Shown here: positions 61,736 through 64,000 of the stretch, piece after piece | Layout of the letters: each line of letters begins with the position of its first letter | Position numbering within the stretch: position 1 is the first letter of the stretch | NCBI RefSeq assembly: GCF_041260155.1 | Contig: NC_091936.1 | Span: 41,195,963 to 41,259,962, forward strand | Reading direction: 5' to 3' | From: Ptychodera flava | Lineage: Eukaryota > Hemichordata > Enteropneusta > Ptychoderidae | Length of the DNA stretch: 64,000 bases | Position numbers and translations under genes: made by a program | Notes under the pieces: model-generated | What the model was told of the DNA's origin: nothing | Database searches by the model: none | The model's input: the letters and a program-made list of their open reading frames with translations, nothing else

Positions 61736-62224
61736 TGATCGAACCAATAATTTTTTTACCAACAAATTTCGTTATTATTCTCTAACAGACTTATATGTGA
61801 GGATGAGATTACAACAAAACAAAATCGATATGTCACCAGATTAATTTGGCAGCTAGAAGGATTTGAAATACGCCAACTTTATCCAGTTCGATTGACAGAA
61901 ATTATGAATCTCCCATGAGCGTTGCCGAACCCGATATATTTACTTTCAGTTCCTTTCTTGAAATGCTGCACTTGTTTTATTTACATGTGAACCACATTGA
62001 ATAATAAATGAAAGTTTTAGCTATTTTTCCGATGAAAATGTACCTAAGACTTTAAATTATCACTTCTCAGGCCTTCCAAAATAACAGTTAAAGCTGCTGC
62101 AAATTTAAATTTAATTACTATCCATACTTTGTAGAATTATTTAGATTTCCAATCCAACAATTTTGTCTATTTTCACATAAATTATTGTTCAGATATTGCA
62201 CGTTATATGTATCAAATAAAAATA

Positions 62225-62740
62225 CAGGTTCACCAGCCTATTTACAATGCTACATTGCTTAACATCACCCCCTCCCCCATATGTGAAATGGGAAAAATCA
62301 AAATTTGATGAGAAATATGTCCTTTTAGGCACGACCATAAAATGTATCAACAACAAAGTTCCTGTCTACTTGTCTGACCTTCTCACAAAAAATTCAACAA
62401 TTCACCAGTATAACACCAGAAGTAAATATCATGTTTCTAAAGCCCACAGTTGCTCATTCAAATATCGTTCATCCACCATTGCCAATACTATAATTTAAAC
62501 TACTTTACTGTGCCTGTTTATTCTTTTCTGAGCCATTTCTCGACCGATCTGCATGTCAACTTCCTGCTTGTTTTAATTGAATATACGGTGCTCACCAACT
62601 TTTTATGATTATCTTTTGATGTGTAGTTTTATAACTTTCTAACTACTGGTCTTTTATTGAGTTATTTATTTCTTCAATGCATGAAAATCCATTTACGGAT
62701 GCACTGACTTTGAGTAATAAAATTACAATATTACAAATTA
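62225..62740 (+). mobile_element. 3' end of a non-LTR retrotransposon
   Basis: The frame 62247..62498 contains KCINNKVPVYLSDLLTKNST and IHQYNTRSKYHVSK. This is the pattern common at the C-terminus of CR1/L2-like reverse transcriptases (INN..P.YL.DL......Y.TRS). It is followed by a 3'UTR ending AATAAAATTACAATATTACA. A short remnant of the same 3' end occurs at about 26735-26785. Confidence 0.7.
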
Positions 62741-63564
62741 CAAATTTAAATTATTTTGTTGGGATTTTTAAATACTTTGTAAATATATCAACATTCAAAC
62801 ATTTAAAACGTACAACTCCAAGATAATATAATGATCATTCAATCATCACTAACAACGTCCGCTTTCATGCTAAAAGCTCTGACAATAAGTTGTATGAATA
62901 GGTTCCCATCAAATCCACGTATGCGTTCAATAGAATTACGTATGAATTCGAAAATTTGATATTTCTTGTTTCTTCATAGTCCCAATTTTTCGATGAAATC
63001 TAGCGTGCATTTACCTCTGATAATCATTTTCCTTTGATATCATATATTTTGTACACGTACATACTTGGGTATCTGTGAACGTGTCCGAAAGCAAATATAT
63101 ATATTGAGACCATTTCTCAGTTGCAAACACAATGACAAAGATGCTGGACAGTTTTATACAAATTCTTCTAGGGAATGAAATAATGCTCCGGAGACAGAAT
63201 ATGCAAGACCTAATTTGTGTATAAACTTGACTGCGAAAAACAATGTGATCATGCTCTTCTAAAATAATACAAGCGATCTTTTGCTCAATGTAGCGCGTGC
63301 TAATTGGACGACAACTACAACTTTCAGTGTGAAATTTTCACATAACTGCTACCACCAACGTCGATAAAACTAAGATCCTGTGAAAACAAAATTGTTGTTA
63401 CTTGAGGGCGCTGTATAGTGGGGCAAAAAGTATACATCATGATGTCAACATGGCTGCGTCGTTAACAACGTACTCGACATTTACATCTGCAGTGTGTGGA
63501 ATATCTGAGTCATAATCGCCCGGTGTATCTGTGGAGTTACTACCAGGACCAGGCTCATCTCACT

Positions 63565-64000
63565 ATGGCATTATGGTAGGTATTTAGCCAAGACAAACGA
63601 GCTCTAACTGCTACCAAATTAAACAGATCATCACATTATTTGGCAAGCACTGAAGCAAGACTGCACAGCAGAATCTCTGGTTCGCCTTTTTTACCCGGCC
63701 GTGAGCAGTACTACTACAAATTTATAACTACTAGTAGTACGTTAGGTTACACAGATATGCACATGTAATATCGGACTAACGTGTATTGTTTTTAATCTAA
63801 CACGATGGTGGTTTTCCCGTCACGGTTGTCGCACGGAATCATTATGGCAGTGCGTTGAGTCGCAAATACACACTCCTTCATTTCCAGTGTGTGTGTTGTA
63901 CTCTACGGTGTCATGAGATCTCTGTTTATTTAGGTCATTGACGCCTCTGCATGTCACCATGGGTAAAAGCAAAAGTAAATCTCACTGTAGTCCGTTGCCC
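63565..64000 (+). CDS. 5' end of an unidentified gene, cut by the window edge
   Basis: The acceptor TCTGTTTATTTAG ends at 63933. The exon then has an ATG at 63959 in a perfect context (GTCACCATGG), encoding MGKSKSKSHCSPLP up to the window end. An upstream exon ends at a G|GTAGGT donor after 63575. It contains ATG GCA TTA TG in the frame that joins through the splice to give MALWSLTPLHVT before MGKSK without a stop, so two in-frame starts are possible. The Lys/Ser-rich start is not enough to name a family. A separate ATGGCTGCG at 63451 opens a short uORF. Confidence 0.5.

Noticed and set aside
1..64000. CRISPR arrays, bacterial operons or phage-like systems
   Set aside because: The intron-bearing animal genes, AT-rich non-coding DNA and absence of regularly spaced direct repeats rule these out.

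Overview
This looks like nuclear DNA from an animal with a large, intron-rich, AT-rich genome, most likely a marine invertebrate. The coding exons resemble those of invertebrate deuterostomes, so an ambulacrarian such as a hemichordate or echinoderm would fit. That placement is inference only. There are no bacterial operons, no CRISPR arrays and no rRNA genes, and no tRNA was recognised.

Two genes can be rebuilt exon by exon with good confidence. On the + strand, 36.1-43.9 kb, is the ortholog of EXOG, the mitochondrial inner-membrane DNA/RNA nuclease. It has five coding exons, 356 residues and an intact SRGHMAPAG active-site motif, with a probable non-coding first exon. On the - strand, 57.4-52.9 kb, is a complete 109-residue PLAC8-domain protein in three exons. 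A third, less certain model on the - strand (47.4-46.6 kb) is a two-exon, 167-residue secreted protein of no recognised family, followed upstream by a diverged tandem relative (48.15-47.75 kb). The last bases of the window hold the 5' end of another + strand gene. Between 14.9 and 29.5 kb are scattered - strand exons, including one with a membrane-spanning segment, that may belong to one unrecognised gene. A lone + strand exon candidate lies at 20.2 kb.

The rest is mostly intronic or intergenic DNA, rich in short non-autonomous elements: palindromic and inverted-repeat elements (34.3, 35.5, 37.5, 42-43.4, 51.0, 53.2, 54.3-55.6 and 60.9 kb), a five-copy ~90-bp MITE cluster (5.4-17.5 kb), a four-copy ~270-bp dispersed repeat, a 150-bp tandem array, truncated non-LTR retrotransposons and many microsatellites. 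The clearest nested event is in EXOG intron 4: an inverted-repeat element was itself invaded by a 5'-truncated non-LTR retrotransposon that left an 18-bp target duplication.

No multi-gene system was found. The items most worth following are the tandem small secreted gene pair, the spliced upstream ORF that stops two codons before the EXOG start in the same frame, and the families of near-perfect hairpin elements.
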